A DNA stretch of 64,000 bases from Microvirga ossetica (GTDB taxonomy: Bacteria > Pseudomonadota > Alphaproteobacteria > Rhizobiales > Beijerinckiaceae): NCBI RefSeq assembly GCF_002741015.1, contig NZ_CP016616.1, positions 3,753,501-3,817,500 of the forward strand, given 5' to 3'. This document shows positions 31,338 to 40,377 of this stretch, piece by piece. The notes under the pieces are model-generated. The model was not told the origin of the DNA, did no database searches, and saw only the letters and a program-made list of their open reading frames with translations. Numbering within the stretch: the stretch's first letter is position 1; each line of letters begins with the position of its first letter. The translations under genes were made by a program, and so were the position numbers.

Positions 31338-32480
31338 ATGCATCTTGACCCAGCAACGCTAGGAACGGTGTCGATCTTGCTGTCCGCTCTGATGGGTGGA
31401 CTGCTCCTCTTCTCTTGGTTTCAGAACCGCACGATTACAGCTCTCGGATGGTGGGGCGCAGGCTTCCTCATTGCCGCATTGGGGGTCGGCATTCTGGGCT
31501 TTCAGAAACTCCTGCCGGATGAATCCCACGAGGCTATCGCCGTCGGAAATGCTCTCGTCGCGGCTGGCATCGGAAGCAAATATTGCGGCTGCCGTGCATT
31601 CAACGGGCGACCGTCGAGGATCACATGGGGGATGGCCGGTGCACTGGTTTGGCTGGCGGCATGGCCTTTGACTGTCGACAAGCCCCATGTCCGCCTGGCG
31701 TTGATTGGGTTGACCGCGTCCATCTATCTCGCTCTGTCAGCCTGGGAACTGGCGAGGCATGCCCCCCAACAGCTTTTGTCGCAACGGGCCGTCGTCGCTG
31801 TATATGCCATAGCCTCACTCTTCTGTTTGGCGCGTGGAATATTAGGTCCGTCCATGCAGACTGGCTTTTGGGCAGAGCTTTTCAGCAGGGGATGGACCAC
31901 GCAATGGGCGCTGCTGGTGCTTCTCTACATCCCGGCCATTGCGATTCTTCTGCTGTCCATGGCGAAGGAACGGCTCGAATACGAGTCGCGGCAATCCGCA
32001 CTCACAGATCCTCTGACATTGCTGCCTAACCGAAGATCCTTTTTCCAGAAAGCGGAGGCCTTGGTTTCCCGTTACACCTCAAGACCACTGAGCTGTCTCC
32101 TGTTCGATCTCGATCGCTTCAAGCAGATCAATGACGTTTATGGACATCAGGTCGGCGATCAAGTGCTGCAAGGTTTCGCGCATATTCTGGTTACACACCT
32201 TCCAGGCGGCGTATTTGGGCGCTTAGGTGGCGAGGAGTTTGCCGCTCTGATTGAAGGAACCCAGGAAGAAGCTTTGGCATTGGCCGAGCAGATCAAGAAC
32301 GACCTGGAACACAGCGCGATCACGCTTGGAGATGCGCATGCCCAGGCCACCGTGAGTGTCGGCTGCGCCACGGCAGTTGGCGTACCGATTGCAGAGTTGC
32401 TGACACGAGCCGATCAAGCGCTCTATGAGGCAAAGGCCCGCGGCCGCAACCGTGTCGTGTGCGCAGGTCCGAAGCCTTAG
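31338..32480 (+). CDS. Membrane diguanylate cyclase (GGDEF)
   Basis: A 380-residue protein with six or seven N-terminal membrane helices and a C-terminal GGDEF domain. The domain shows DPLTLLPNRRSFF, CLLFDLDRFKQINDVYGHQV and the active-site GGEEF in RLGGEEFAALIEG, so c-di-GMP synthesis from two GTP is expected. No RxxD inhibitory site is obvious before the active site. The input domain type is unknown. ATG 31338 is preferred over the GTG just before it. Convergent with another cyclase. Confidence 0.9.
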   Translation: MHLDPATLGTVSILLSALMGGLLLFSWFQNRTITALGWWGAGFLIAALGVGILGFQKLLPDESHEAIAVGNALVAAGIGSKYCGCRAFNGRPSRITWGMAGALVWLAAWPLTVDKPHVRLALIGLTASIYLALSAWELARHAPQQLLSQRAVVAVYAIASLFCLARGILGPSMQTGFWAELFSRGWTTQWALLVLLYIPAIAILLLSMAKERLEYESRQSALTDPLTLLPNRRSFFQKAEALVSRYTSRPLSCLLFDLDRFKQINDVYGHQVGDQVLQGFAHILVTHLPGGVFGRLGGEEFAALIEGTQEEALALAEQIKNDLEHSAITLGDAHAQATVSVGCATAVGVPIAELLTRADQALYEAKARGRNRVVCAGPKP

Positions 32481-32544
32481 GTCTAAATCCTGGCGGATGC
32501 GCCACGATTCGCGCTGCTTGGGCGCTGAGATCTGCGGCGATGCC

Positions 32545-34059
32545 TCAGGCCGCGGCATGCGGGAGAGGCGGCTGCATCGGCGCGCTTTCGCTGCCCGGGC
32601 CGCAGACCGAGTTTCGGCCCGAGGCCTTGGCGCGGTAGAGCGCGCGATCCGCAGCTTCGAGGAGAACGGACCGTTCGCTTCCGCGCGTCGGCCGTGCGGC
32701 GGCGACGCCGATGCTGACCGTGACCGTGAGATAGGGGCTGCCCTCATGGACGATGTCCATCGACGCGATCGTCCGACGGATGTTCTCGGCAATCGTCAGA
32801 GCACCCGGCAGGTCCGTTTCCGGCAGGACGATGGCGAACTCTTCACCGCCATGGCGCGCGGCAACGTCGCGCGGGCGGCGGATGCTGGCTTCGAGCGAGC
32901 CGGCGATGGCCCCCAGAACCTCGTCACCTCTCCCGTGACCGTAGCGGTCGTTGAAGTTCTTGAAGAAGTCGGCATCGATATAGAGCAGCGACAGAGGCGC
33001 GCCGGAGCGAATCGCTTGACGCCATTCGCGCTCGAACGTTTCCCGGAATGCGCGGCGGTTCGGCAGGCCCGTCAGGTCGTCGGTTCTCGCGATCCGCCGG
33101 AGCTTGGTCTCCGCCCTTGTCCGGCGTCGCAATTCACGCTGGAACAGGATCGTCAGCCCGACGACTGCACAGCACAGGATCAGAGTGGCGAGGCTTAGGA
33201 CCAGCGCTTTGCGCTGCCATGCCGCGAAGATTTCGTCGACGGACAACGCGACAGTCAGAATGAGGGGATACTTGTCCAGGCGTTCGAAGGAGATGATGCG
33301 CCGGACGCCGTCGATGGGCGAAATGGAGTCGAACGTGCCCGATTTGACCCGCATCAGGCGCTGCACGTGCTGAGAACTGCCGAGGTCCTGGTTGACCTGG
33401 CTTTCGAGGAAGGGATAGCGCGTCAGCAGAACGCCATCGCTGCGGAAGAGATTGATCGCTCCCTGCTTCCCAAGGCTCAGGTTGTTGAAATGCTGATTGA
33501 TGGTGTTCAGGGGAATGGAGCCCATGACGACACCTGCGAAGGCGCCATTCTCGTCGGAAACCCTCCGGCTGATTCCGACGGCCAATTCGCCGCGAGCCGT
33601 TCTGCTGGTGAAAGGGCGGCTCACATGAAGCCCGAGATGAGAATTCTCCCGATGCACGATGAAATATTCGCGGTCCGCCACGTTGAGGGACCGCGGCGCG
33701 ATGATCGGTCCGGCATCTGCAATAAGGTTGCCTTCCCGGTCGACGAGGAGCAACGTTCCCATGAAGGAAGCCGAGGCCGCACGGTCGAACAGCATGCGGT
33801 ATTGAAGATCGGGTGGGAGGCGCTGAAAATCAGGATGCCGCAATCCCGCCATCGCCCCCTTCAGCGACGTGTCGAGCAGCTCGATCTTGCCGTCGAGATC
33901 GCGCGCGATGGTGGTCAGCACGTTGCGGGAGGATTTTTCCGCCTCCTGCCAAAGGTTCTGGCGGTCCATCCAGAGCGTATGGGCTGAAATCCCCAAGATG
34001 CCCAAGGCAATCACGCCGGCGATCAGGTGCAGATAGACGTCTGACAGCAGGCGTTTCAT
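32545..34059 (-). CDS. Diguanylate cyclase with dCache-type periplasmic sensor
   Basis: A 504-residue protein. TM1 is about residues 12-30, TM2 about 285-310. Between them lies a periplasmic dCache-like sensor (LLLVDREGNLIADAGPIIAP, NVADREYFIVHRENSHLGLH, VSRPFTSRTARGELAVGISR). The GGDEF domain carries DDLTGLPNRRAFRE, LYIDADFFKNFNDRYGHGRG and active-site GGEEF. The Cache domain suggests it senses a small extracellular ligand. An inverted repeat 30 bp upstream may be an operator. Confidence 0.92.
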   Translation of the reverse strand: MKRLLSDVYLHLIAGVIALGILGISAHTLWMDRQNLWQEAEKSSRNVLTTIARDLDGKIELLDTSLKGAMAGLRHPDFQRLPPDLQYRMLFDRAASASFMGTLLLVDREGNLIADAGPIIAPRSLNVADREYFIVHRENSHLGLHVSRPFTSRTARGELAVGISRRVSDENGAFAGVVMGSIPLNTINQHFNNLSLGKQGAINLFRSDGVLLTRYPFLESQVNQDLGSSQHVQRLMRVKSGTFDSISPIDGVRRIISFERLDKYPLILTVALSVDEIFAAWQRKALVLSLATLILCCAVVGLTILFQRELRRRTRAETKLRRIARTDDLTGLPNRRAFRETFEREWRQAIRSGAPLSLLYIDADFFKNFNDRYGHGRGDEVLGAIAGSLEASIRRPRDVAARHGGEEFAIVLPETDLPGALTIAENIRRTIASMDIVHEGSPYLTVTVSIGVAAARPTRGSERSVLLEAADRALYRAKASGRNSVCGPGSESAPMQPPLPHAAA

Positions 34060-34483
34060 TCGGCGGGAACGACTCTAAAATGAATATATGTCTATAATCG
34101 AACGACAGGGATATAGACAATAGAGGGTTGGATTAGACTCTCGCATAACCGAGTCGGCGTGCAGGCGAGGCGTAACATTTCAATAATGTACAGTAAATAT
34201 CTGAAATGAAGTTACTGTCTCGGGCTGACTTTCTATTGCCTTATGATAGCGCTGCCAACTTGTTCTGAGTGTGGTTCCGACTACACCCAACATCCCGCTT
34301 GGAGAAGGCTCGTCCAAAACAAGCTTAAGCTTTCTCAGCTTTGCCGTTTCCCGTTCACAATCGACTGATCGCATGGCCTCCGCCGTTGAAGGCGACACGG
34401 GGAGAGCCACATCAACTCCATCGGCCCCGTGGAACCGAACACGGCGGGAGAAGCGTTCCCCTGGAATGCGATGGAGGCAGGTC
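34060..34483. other. Gene-free region between the cyclase and the Ala/Pro-rich protein
   Basis: No convincing gene in 424 bp. Besides the inverted repeat at 34089-34119 it is AT-richer than its surroundings near 34080-34260. A GGAAC-N18-CGTT sequence (34431-34457) lies before the next gene, but the spacer is too long for a clear EcfG call. Confidence 0.45.
34089..34119. promoter_or_regulatory. Inverted repeat upstream of the dCache diguanylate cyclase
   Basis: TGTCTATA and TATAGACA pair perfectly across 15 bases, starting 30 bp before the cyclase start codon. AT-rich, no T-tract; operator-like. Confidence 0.45.
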
Positions 34484-35107
34484 ATGACAGGATTCGCCGC
34501 ACGCTGGCTCGTGACCGTCTCGCTTGCCGGCTTTCTCGTAACCCCCGTCGTCGCTCATGCGCAGTCGGGACGCCCCTGGGTAGACCCACCGGCCGAATCC
34601 GACGCGACGCCTCTGCGGCCGACACCAACCGCGACACCGGCTCCTGTCGCCTTGCCTGCCAAACCAGCTGAAACTGTCACCTCTCCAGCTCAGCAGGCCT
34701 CCAAGCCTGCGCTCCAATCCGACACGGTCAATGCGGATGCCGAATTGCAGCATCCGTCGGACGCTTCGCAGCAGAACGCGGCGACGGGCGATCAAGTCAA
34801 GCCGAAGCCATCGATTGAGCGCAAGACGCGCGCGTCGCAACAGGCCAGTTCCTCGGCTCGAAGCCAGAAGCGCAACGCACAGGTCGAACGGCGACGCGAG
34901 GCGAGAACCCGGATGTCGCAGGCCGAGGCGCGCAATGCGTTCGAACGTCGTGCCCGCTTCACGCGCTATGGCTCGGTTCAGGACGGCCTCGATGCCGGGC
35001 TGCAGGTGATGCGGCTGAGAACGATTCAACTGCCGGACGGGCGTCGCATCACCGTTCTGACGCGACCCGATCAGGACATCGCGTCCGGCATACCCGACGG
35101 TTACTGA
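34484..35107 (+). CDS. Secreted Ala/Pro/Gln-rich hypothetical protein
   Basis: A 207-residue protein with a signal peptide (MTGFAARWLVTVSLAGFLVT, cleavage after AHAQ). A low-complexity Pro/Ala/Gln region follows, then a basic helix (SQKRNAQVERRREARTRMSQ) and a C-terminal part LRTIQLPDGRRITVLTRPDQ. No family is recognised. GGAGGCAGGTC before the ATG sets the start. Its last bases overlap the stop of the convergent exonuclease gene. Confidence 0.7.
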   Translation: MTGFAARWLVTVSLAGFLVTPVVAHAQSGRPWVDPPAESDATPLRPTPTATPAPVALPAKPAETVTSPAQQASKPALQSDTVNADAELQHPSDASQQNAATGDQVKPKPSIERKTRASQQASSSARSQKRNAQVERRREARTRMSQAEARNAFERRARFTRYGSVQDGLDAGLQVMRLRTIQLPDGRRITVLTRPDQDIASGIPDGY

Positions 35108-35679
35108 CCCGAACGCGCTGCGACCTCCGTCGCCCGCTGCCGGAGGTCGAGCCACAGATCCCGTTCGCGGCGCGCATCGGCAAGGGCACGATGTTCCGGT
35201 GCCCCCAGTTCGGCATCGATTCTCTGCACCTGCGCAAGGATTTCACGCATCGCGCTGTCATGCAGAGGCTCCGGGACCTTCGCGGCAAGCAGAATCTCCT
35301 GCACGGCCCGCTGGTGAGCGAGTTCCGTATCCTCGATGCGAAGCGCATGTCGTGGCAATCCGGCCGCGCGGAGAAGCTTGCTGAGCCATTTTCCGTCCCA
35401 GGACGGAGCGGTTGCATAGAGTGTGTGGCCCGAGAGAGCGTCCATCATCCGTTGCGCCACATCGTCAACCATCCTTCCCTCAACGACGAGACGATTTCGC
35501 GAGATGCCGTGAATCCGTTCTGCTTCGTCGTCCCAATCGTTCCAGCTTGGATCGGGGCGGATAAGATGGCTTTCTTCCTGGCCATCGATGAGGACCCAGG
35601 CGACCTCGATCGGATATCCTTGCTTGCCGAGAGAAGACGCTTCGAAGTCGAGGAATGCGATGTTCGGAAGGTCGGGCAT
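35101..35679 (-). CDS. DEDDh-type 3'-5' exonuclease
   Basis: A 192-residue exonuclease-fold protein. MPDLPNIAFLDFEASSLGKQ gives Exo I (Asp-x-Glu). TAPSWDGKWLSKLLRAAGL gives the Exo II region with its Asp, and EHRALADARRERDLWLDL the Exo III His/Asp pair. These are the four acidic/His positions of DnaQ-like nucleases. It is short and without other domains, so it likely acts on RNA or short DNA. The start is uncertain: ATGs at 35742 and 35772 are also in frame, and none has a strong ribosome site. Confidence 0.82.
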   Translation of the reverse strand: MPDLPNIAFLDFEASSLGKQGYPIEVAWVLIDGQEESHLIRPDPSWNDWDDEAERIHGISRNRLVVEGRMVDDVAQRMMDALSGHTLYATAPSWDGKWLSKLLRAAGLPRHALRIEDTELAHQRAVQEILLAAKVPEPLHDSAMREILAQVQRIDAELGAPEHRALADARRERDLWLDLRQRATEVAARSGQ

Positions 35680-35855
35680 GTGAACCGGTGCGGGGGCGAA
35701 AGCTGTCGCGCCGTTCGAGATCGAACGGACCTTACCTGACATTGCAAGAGAAGCGCCCGCGGCAAGCCTCAAGCCACGCGAAATTCATCATGGACGTGCG
35801 TTATTCTTCTATCGGGGCAGCTTCGAAGGCCTATGCAGACCCGCGAAGAGAGACG

Positions 35856-36335
35856 TTATCGACTTCCGGCAGCATAGGCTGTAGCAGAGGCGACCGATCC
35901 GGTCATAACAGGATCGCTGGCACCGGTTCGCAAAGCTCGCAAAAGGCCTTTTCGCTTCGCCTCGTAATAATAGCCGCCTGCATAGAGAGCGACCGCGCGA
36001 TCCTGGTTGCCGCCGGCAACCTTATAGGCATTTGCCAGGTAGGGAACGGCGTAAGTCAGGTTGGTGTTAGCGTCGAGCAATCCTGTGACGGCGCCTTGAT
36101 ATCCCATTCCACGGGCCGTCGCATAGCGGATCTGCATCAGACCGAAATTGCCTCGATTGGATGCGCGCGGATTGTAACCGCTCTCGCGCCTGATGACGCG
36201 ATGAATCAATGTTTCGGGAACGCCATGGGCTCTGGCGTGCGCTGTGACGAGGGCATCGATTGCCGCCCGATCATCTGCTGCTGCCGGCAATGTGCAGGCG
36301 ATCGTTGCACAGGCAAGAACAACACGAGCAATCAT
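35856..36335 (-). CDS. Lytic transglycosylase (SLT domain)
   Basis: A 159-residue periplasmic muramidase-like enzyme. Signal peptide (MIARVVLACATIACTLPAAA, cleavage before DDR). SLT motifs: RRESGYNPRASN with catalytic Glu, NFGLMQIRYATARGMGY and NLTYAVPYLANAYKVAGGN, then ALYAGGYYYEAKR. GAGGGG placed six bases before ATG 36335 favours it over the ATG two codons earlier. Such small family 1E enzymes cleave peptidoglycan glycan strands. Confidence 0.9.
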   Translation of the reverse strand: MIARVVLACATIACTLPAAADDRAAIDALVTAHARAHGVPETLIHRVIRRESGYNPRASNRGNFGLMQIRYATARGMGYQGAVTGLLDANTNLTYAVPYLANAYKVAGGNQDRAVALYAGGYYYEAKRKGLLRALRTGASDPVMTGSVASATAYAAGSR

Positions 36336-36702
36336 GAGCATCCCCTCTGTTTGAAGAGATTTCTCGACGTCAATCGTGGCAATTGGGCGTCAGCTTGGCC
36401 ATAGTGGCTGAGCAGACTTCCGGTCGCAGGCTAGGGCGCTCTTCAAGTTTCTGCGTTTTTCTATCGAATTCCCAAATGGAGGTGCTTCAATTGCGACAGC
36501 GTAATAAACTATCGAAGCACCCGAAATTGCTCGCGAAATATTATAGCTTTCAGCCTGCTTTTCAGCGAAGATATGCTTTTCCTCTCAGGAACATAGAAAT
36601 TTCTACCTCCTAAGCATGACCTGCTACCTCTTTATGCGGGATAGTTAACCAACGGTAAATTCGTACAATCCGAGGTAATCTTTGCGGAAAAGGCTCTCTC
36701 GC
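36336..36702. other. AT-rich gene-free region upstream of the first LuxR-type regulator
   Basis: Clearly AT-richer than the average from about 36440 to 36700. No gene is recognised; the short frames in it lack codon bias. GTTAACCAACGG near 36645 is a weak CtrA-like word. Confidence 0.5.
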
Positions 36703-37440
36703 ATGTCCCATCTTCTGCCGGTCACCACTATCCTAGGCTGCAAGAACTCCATGCTTCGTGAGGGCTTGAGGCATATCCTCTCGAGCACTCGCTTCAAGCT
36801 GCATCCGGAGAGCTTCGGGCGCGGGGAGGTCAGGCTCGATGATTCGGCCTCTGACCATCCGCTCCTCTTCGTTCTCGATGCCAATCTTTACCTTTCCGGC
36901 TTGGCCGACGTCATCGGCCCGCTGAAGCTGCAGCATCCGCAGGCGCGCGTCGTCATTCTCGCCGATGTCTTCAACCTGGACGGGATGAAATCGGCTTTTC
37001 AGGCAGGGGCGGATGGGTACTGCCTCGCGACGACCGGGTGCGAAGCCCTGATCAAGTACCTCGATCTGGTCATGCTGGGAGAGGTGGTCTTCCCGTCGGC
37101 AGCCTTCCTGACGGCCATATCCACCCTCGGAATGGAGGACGATGCTCAAAAGGATGCGTCCGCCATCCGGGCTCCCGCTGTCCGTGCCTCTCATGCGGTC
37201 GACGGCCAGGACTCGCCGATTCGGACGCTGTCGAGCCGTGAGGCCGAGATCTTGCATTGCCTGATGCAGGGGTCGCCGAACAAGGTGATCGCGCGCAAGC
37301 TCGATGTGGCCGAAGCGACGGTCAAAGTTCACATCAAGGCGATTCTGCGCAAGATCCGCGTCGCCAATCGCACGCAGGCTGCCATGTGGGCGGTGAACCA
37401 TCTGTCTCCCGATCAGATGGACGGCTCGCGGGCGCCTTAA
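36703..37440 (+). CDS. LuxR/NarL-type response regulator with degenerate receiver
   Basis: A 245-residue protein. The N-terminal domain has the receiver fold (TTILGCKNSMLREGLRHILS, LLFVLDANLYLSGLADVIGP, AFQAGADGYCLATTGCEAL). The acidic pocket at the end of strand 1 is missing (ILGCKN), so phosphorylation is doubtful. The C-terminal GerE HTH is intact: LSSREAEILHCLMQGSPNKV and EATVKVHIKAILRKIRVANR. It is a paralogue of the next gene, 312 bp away. An AT-rich upstream suggests silencing or complex control. Confidence 0.88.
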   Translation: MSHLLPVTTILGCKNSMLREGLRHILSSTRFKLHPESFGRGEVRLDDSASDHPLLFVLDANLYLSGLADVIGPLKLQHPQARVVILADVFNLDGMKSAFQAGADGYCLATTGCEALIKYLDLVMLGEVVFPSAAFLTAISTLGMEDDAQKDASAIRAPAVRASHAVDGQDSPIRTLSSREAEILHCLMQGSPNKVIARKLDVAEATVKVHIKAILRKIRVANRTQAAMWAVNHLSPDQMDGSRAP

Positions 37441-37752
37441 GCAACCGGCGATCGGCGCTACCAATACTGACGGACCCTCGCATCGTTGCGGGGGTTTCGA
37501 CAATTCGCCGGCATGCTCAGTGAAAGCGGCTTACTAGCGGCGTGAAAGTCGCGCGCACCGATAGACATAACGGCGGCATCTCGTCCCAATATTAGTTAAA
37601 CGATATTTCGTATCGTATTCGCGGGCCTAAATTACACTTTGTTAAAATGATTTGAATGGGTAATGATTGTCTGTAATGAGATTATAAGCTAAACATCTTT
37701 AGGGAAATTTCATTATTTTTCTGACCGAATCAAGACCAGAAAGGCCTCTGCG
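37441..37752. other. AT-rich gap between the two paralogous regulators
   Basis: No gene. It contains an ACGATA-TTTCG-TATCGT dyad (37599-37615) and AT-rich promoter-like sequence up to the next gene. Confidence 0.5.
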
Positions 37753-38574
37753 ATGCGGAACACCTACGATCTTGATAGCCTTCCTCATCCGGGCGCCTCT
37801 TCGGCGAAGGATGTTGCATATTCAAGATATATGGAACTGGCCCGTTCGGTAGAGCCCTCGTCGACGGAGCACGCAGCCGCCCGGTCGATCAAGACGCTTC
37901 TCGTCGAGCCGAATGCCCTGCTGAGAGAGGGACTCCGCCGAATCCTGTCCGAGACGGTCTATGCACCCTCCACGGCTGCGGCAAATTTCGACGAGTTGGG
38001 CTCTACGGCGAGCCTGGATAGCAACTCCATCATCCTGATCATCGATGCCAGCCGCAATCACGACGATACCTGTGCCCAGACGCGCAAGCTGAAGGACGAG
38101 CATCCGACAGCGAAAGTGGTCATGCTGGTCGAACAATACGATCTCAAGCAGGTGATCGCAGCCTTCCAGGGCGGCGCGGATGCGTATCTCAAGAAGTCCA
38201 TCTCTCACGAAGTCCTCGTGAAGTCGCTGGATCTCGTGATGCTGGGCGAGGCGATTTTCCCGGGCGCCATTCTCGATATGCTGCGCGAGCAGGACATTCG
38301 CGCCGACCGGGCGAAGGAAGCCCCGGCTGCCGACGAGCCTCAGGAGCTGACCCAGCTTGCAAAGGGATTGTCCGTTCGTGAGACGGTGATCCTGCGCTGC
38401 CTCATGGACGGTGATTCGAACAAGATCATCGCGCGCAAGTTCGACATCACGGAAGCGACCGTGAAGGTCCATGTCAAAGCGATCCTGCGCAAGATTCAGG
38501 CGAAGAACCGGACGCAGGCGGCGATCTGGGCCGCAAGCCATCTGTCGGCTGTCCGCACGGCTTCTGTCAGCTGA
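37753..38574 (+). CDS. LuxR/NarL-type response regulator with degenerate receiver (paralogue)
   Basis: A 273-residue protein related along its length to the preceding regulator, with about 45 extra N-terminal residues. The receiver strand 1 reads TLLVEPNALLREGLRRILSE, again without the usual acidic pair. Strand 3 keeps an Asp (SIILIIDASRNHDD). FQGGADAYLKKSISHEVLVK leads into the linker. The HTH is EATVKVHVKAILRKIQAKNR. Tandem copies suggest duplication and divergent control of targets. No kinase is adjacent. Confidence 0.88.
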   Translation: MRNTYDLDSLPHPGASSAKDVAYSRYMELARSVEPSSTEHAAARSIKTLLVEPNALLREGLRRILSETVYAPSTAAANFDELGSTASLDSNSIILIIDASRNHDDTCAQTRKLKDEHPTAKVVMLVEQYDLKQVIAAFQGGADAYLKKSISHEVLVKSLDLVMLGEAIFPGAILDMLREQDIRADRAKEAPAADEPQELTQLAKGLSVRETVILRCLMDGDSNKIIARKFDITEATVKVHVKAILRKIQAKNRTQAAIWAASHLSAVRTASVS

Positions 38575-38655
38575 TCCCTATAACAACCTGATGGATATCG
38601 CGATGGGCGCCCTTGGCGCCCATCGGCGTATTCGGGCCGACCAAAGCCTTCAGTC

Positions 38656-40296
38656 TCAAGCTGAACGCAGGACCGCCGAAGAGTCGAGTGACTGATCTTC
38701 CAGGATCATCTTGGCGCCCTTGTCGGCGATCATCAGCGTCGGCGAGTTCGTATTGCCGCTCGTGATGGTCGGCATGATCGAGGCGTCGATGACGCGCAGG
38801 CCCTCGATGCCGCGCACGCGCAAACGTCCGTCGGTCACGGCCGCCGGATCGTTGTCGGCACCCATCTTGGCCGTGCCGACCGGATGGAAGATGGTGGTCC
38901 CGACATCGCGCGCACCGTTGAGGAGTTCCTCGTCCGTCGTCAATTGAGCGCCCGGCCGGTATTCCTCGGGCCGGTACTTCCGAAGCGCAGGCATCGACAC
39001 GATGTGCCGGACCAGGCGCAATGCATCCACGGCAACTCTCTGGTCCTCCTCCGTCGACAGGTAGTTCGGGCGGATCGACGGCGAATCGCCCGCTTCGCCG
39101 CTGCGGAGCCTAACGCTGCCGCGGCTGGTTGGCCTTACATTGCACACGCTCGCCGTGAAGGCGGGGAAGGGGTGCGGGTCCTCGCCGAACTTGTCGAGGG
39201 ACAGAGGCTGGACGTGGAACTGCAGGTTGGGCGTCGCATAGTCGGGTGAGGATCGGGTGAAGGCTCCGAGCTGCGAGGGCGCCATGGTAAGTGGCCCCTT
39301 GCGGAAGAAGGCATACTCGAACGCCATCTGCCCTTTCCTCAGGAGCGAGCGGTATTCCTCGTTGAGCGTTCGTACGCCGCTGACCTTGTAGATCGGGCGA
39401 AGCTGCAGATGGTCCTGCAGGTTTTCCCCGACACCCGGCAGGTGGTGGACGACCGGGATACCGTGCTCCTGCAGCAATGCGCCGTTGCCGATTCCGGACA
39501 ATTGCAGAAGCTGGGGCGAGGCGATGGCGCCCGCGGAGAGAACAACCTCCCTGCGCGCGAGAATGCGCCGTACATTGCCATTCTGCCGGATCTCGACCCC
39601 GATGGCGCGACGACCCTCGAAAAGGATGCGCGTGGCGTGGGCCTGAGTCTCGACCTTCAGGTTGGGGCGCGAGAGAGCGGGCCTGAGGAAGCCGCGTGCT
39701 GCGGACCAGCGCCGGCCGTTCTTCTGGTTCACCTGAAAATACGAAATGCCCTCGTTGCTGCCGGTGTTGAAATCGCTCACGCGCGGAATGCCGGCTTCGA
39801 CCGCGGCGTCGATGAACGAGTCCAGGATCTGCCATCGAACCCGCGGCGCCTCGACGCGCCATTCGCCGCCCGCGCCATGATGCTCGCCCGCACCGAGATA
39901 ATGGTCGAGATGCTGCCGGAAGATCGGCTTCACGTCATCCCAGCTCCAGCCTTCGAGGCCCATTTGGCGCCAGTTGTCGTAATCCTCCCGCTGGCCGCGC
40001 ATGTAGATCATGGCGTTGATGGCGGAACAGCCGCCCAGCACCTTGCCGCGGGGGTAGTTGAGGATGCGTCCGTTCAGGCCGGCTTCCGCCTCGGTCTTGA
40101 ACATCCAATCCGCGCGCGGATTGCCGATGGCGAAAAGGTATCCGACCGGAATGTGAAACCAGATCCAATTGTCCTTGCCGCCCGCTTCGAGAAGGCAGAC
40201 CGAATTGCGTGGATCCTTGGACAGGCGGTTGGCGAGAACGCAGCCCGCCGAACCCGCTCCGATGATCACGTAGTCGAATGTATCGCTGTTTGACAT
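38656..40296 (-). CDS. GMC-family FAD-dependent alcohol/choline dehydrogenase
   Basis: A 546-residue oxidoreductase. Dinucleotide-binding GAGSAG at residues 13-18, FAD-binding PRGKVLGGCSAINAMIYMRG (GMC signature 1), VVLSAGAIASPQLLQLSG (signature 2) and catalytic FHPVGTAKMG with SGNTNSPTLMIADKGA near the end. It oxidises an alcohol and passes electrons to the chain; choline and polyethylene-glycol-type alcohols are typical family substrates. It lies downstream of the Liv operon on the same strand, 81 bp after livM, so may be co-expressed with it. Confidence 0.93.
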   Translation of the reverse strand: MSNSDTFDYVIIGAGSAGCVLANRLSKDPRNSVCLLEAGGKDNWIWFHIPVGYLFAIGNPRADWMFKTEAEAGLNGRILNYPRGKVLGGCSAINAMIYMRGQREDYDNWRQMGLEGWSWDDVKPIFRQHLDHYLGAGEHHGAGGEWRVEAPRVRWQILDSFIDAAVEAGIPRVSDFNTGSNEGISYFQVNQKNGRRWSAARGFLRPALSRPNLKVETQAHATRILFEGRRAIGVEIRQNGNVRRILARREVVLSAGAIASPQLLQLSGIGNGALLQEHGIPVVHHLPGVGENLQDHLQLRPIYKVSGVRTLNEEYRSLLRKGQMAFEYAFFRKGPLTMAPSQLGAFTRSSPDYATPNLQFHVQPLSLDKFGEDPHPFPAFTASVCNVRPTSRGSVRLRSGEAGDSPSIRPNYLSTEEDQRVAVDALRLVRHIVSMPALRKYRPEEYRPGAQLTTDEELLNGARDVGTTIFHPVGTAKMGADNDPAAVTDGRLRVRGIEGLRVIDASIMPTITSGNTNSPTLMIADKGAKMILEDQSLDSSAVLRSA

Positions 40297-40377
40297 GGCC
40301 AATGCCCAATCGATGACATCTCAATCGATGCGCCGGCGCCAGCATGGCGGCGCCGGCAAGATCATGGCGCTCACATC

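Noticed and set aside
34431..34457. GGAAC-N18-CGTT before the secreted Ala/Pro-rich protein
   Set aside because: The spacer is one or two bases longer than accepted for EcfG promoters.
34180..34485. Minus-strand 101-codon frame in the gap before the secreted Ala/Pro-rich protein
   Set aside because: No family character, no ribosome site, and it overlaps the leader and start of a better gene.
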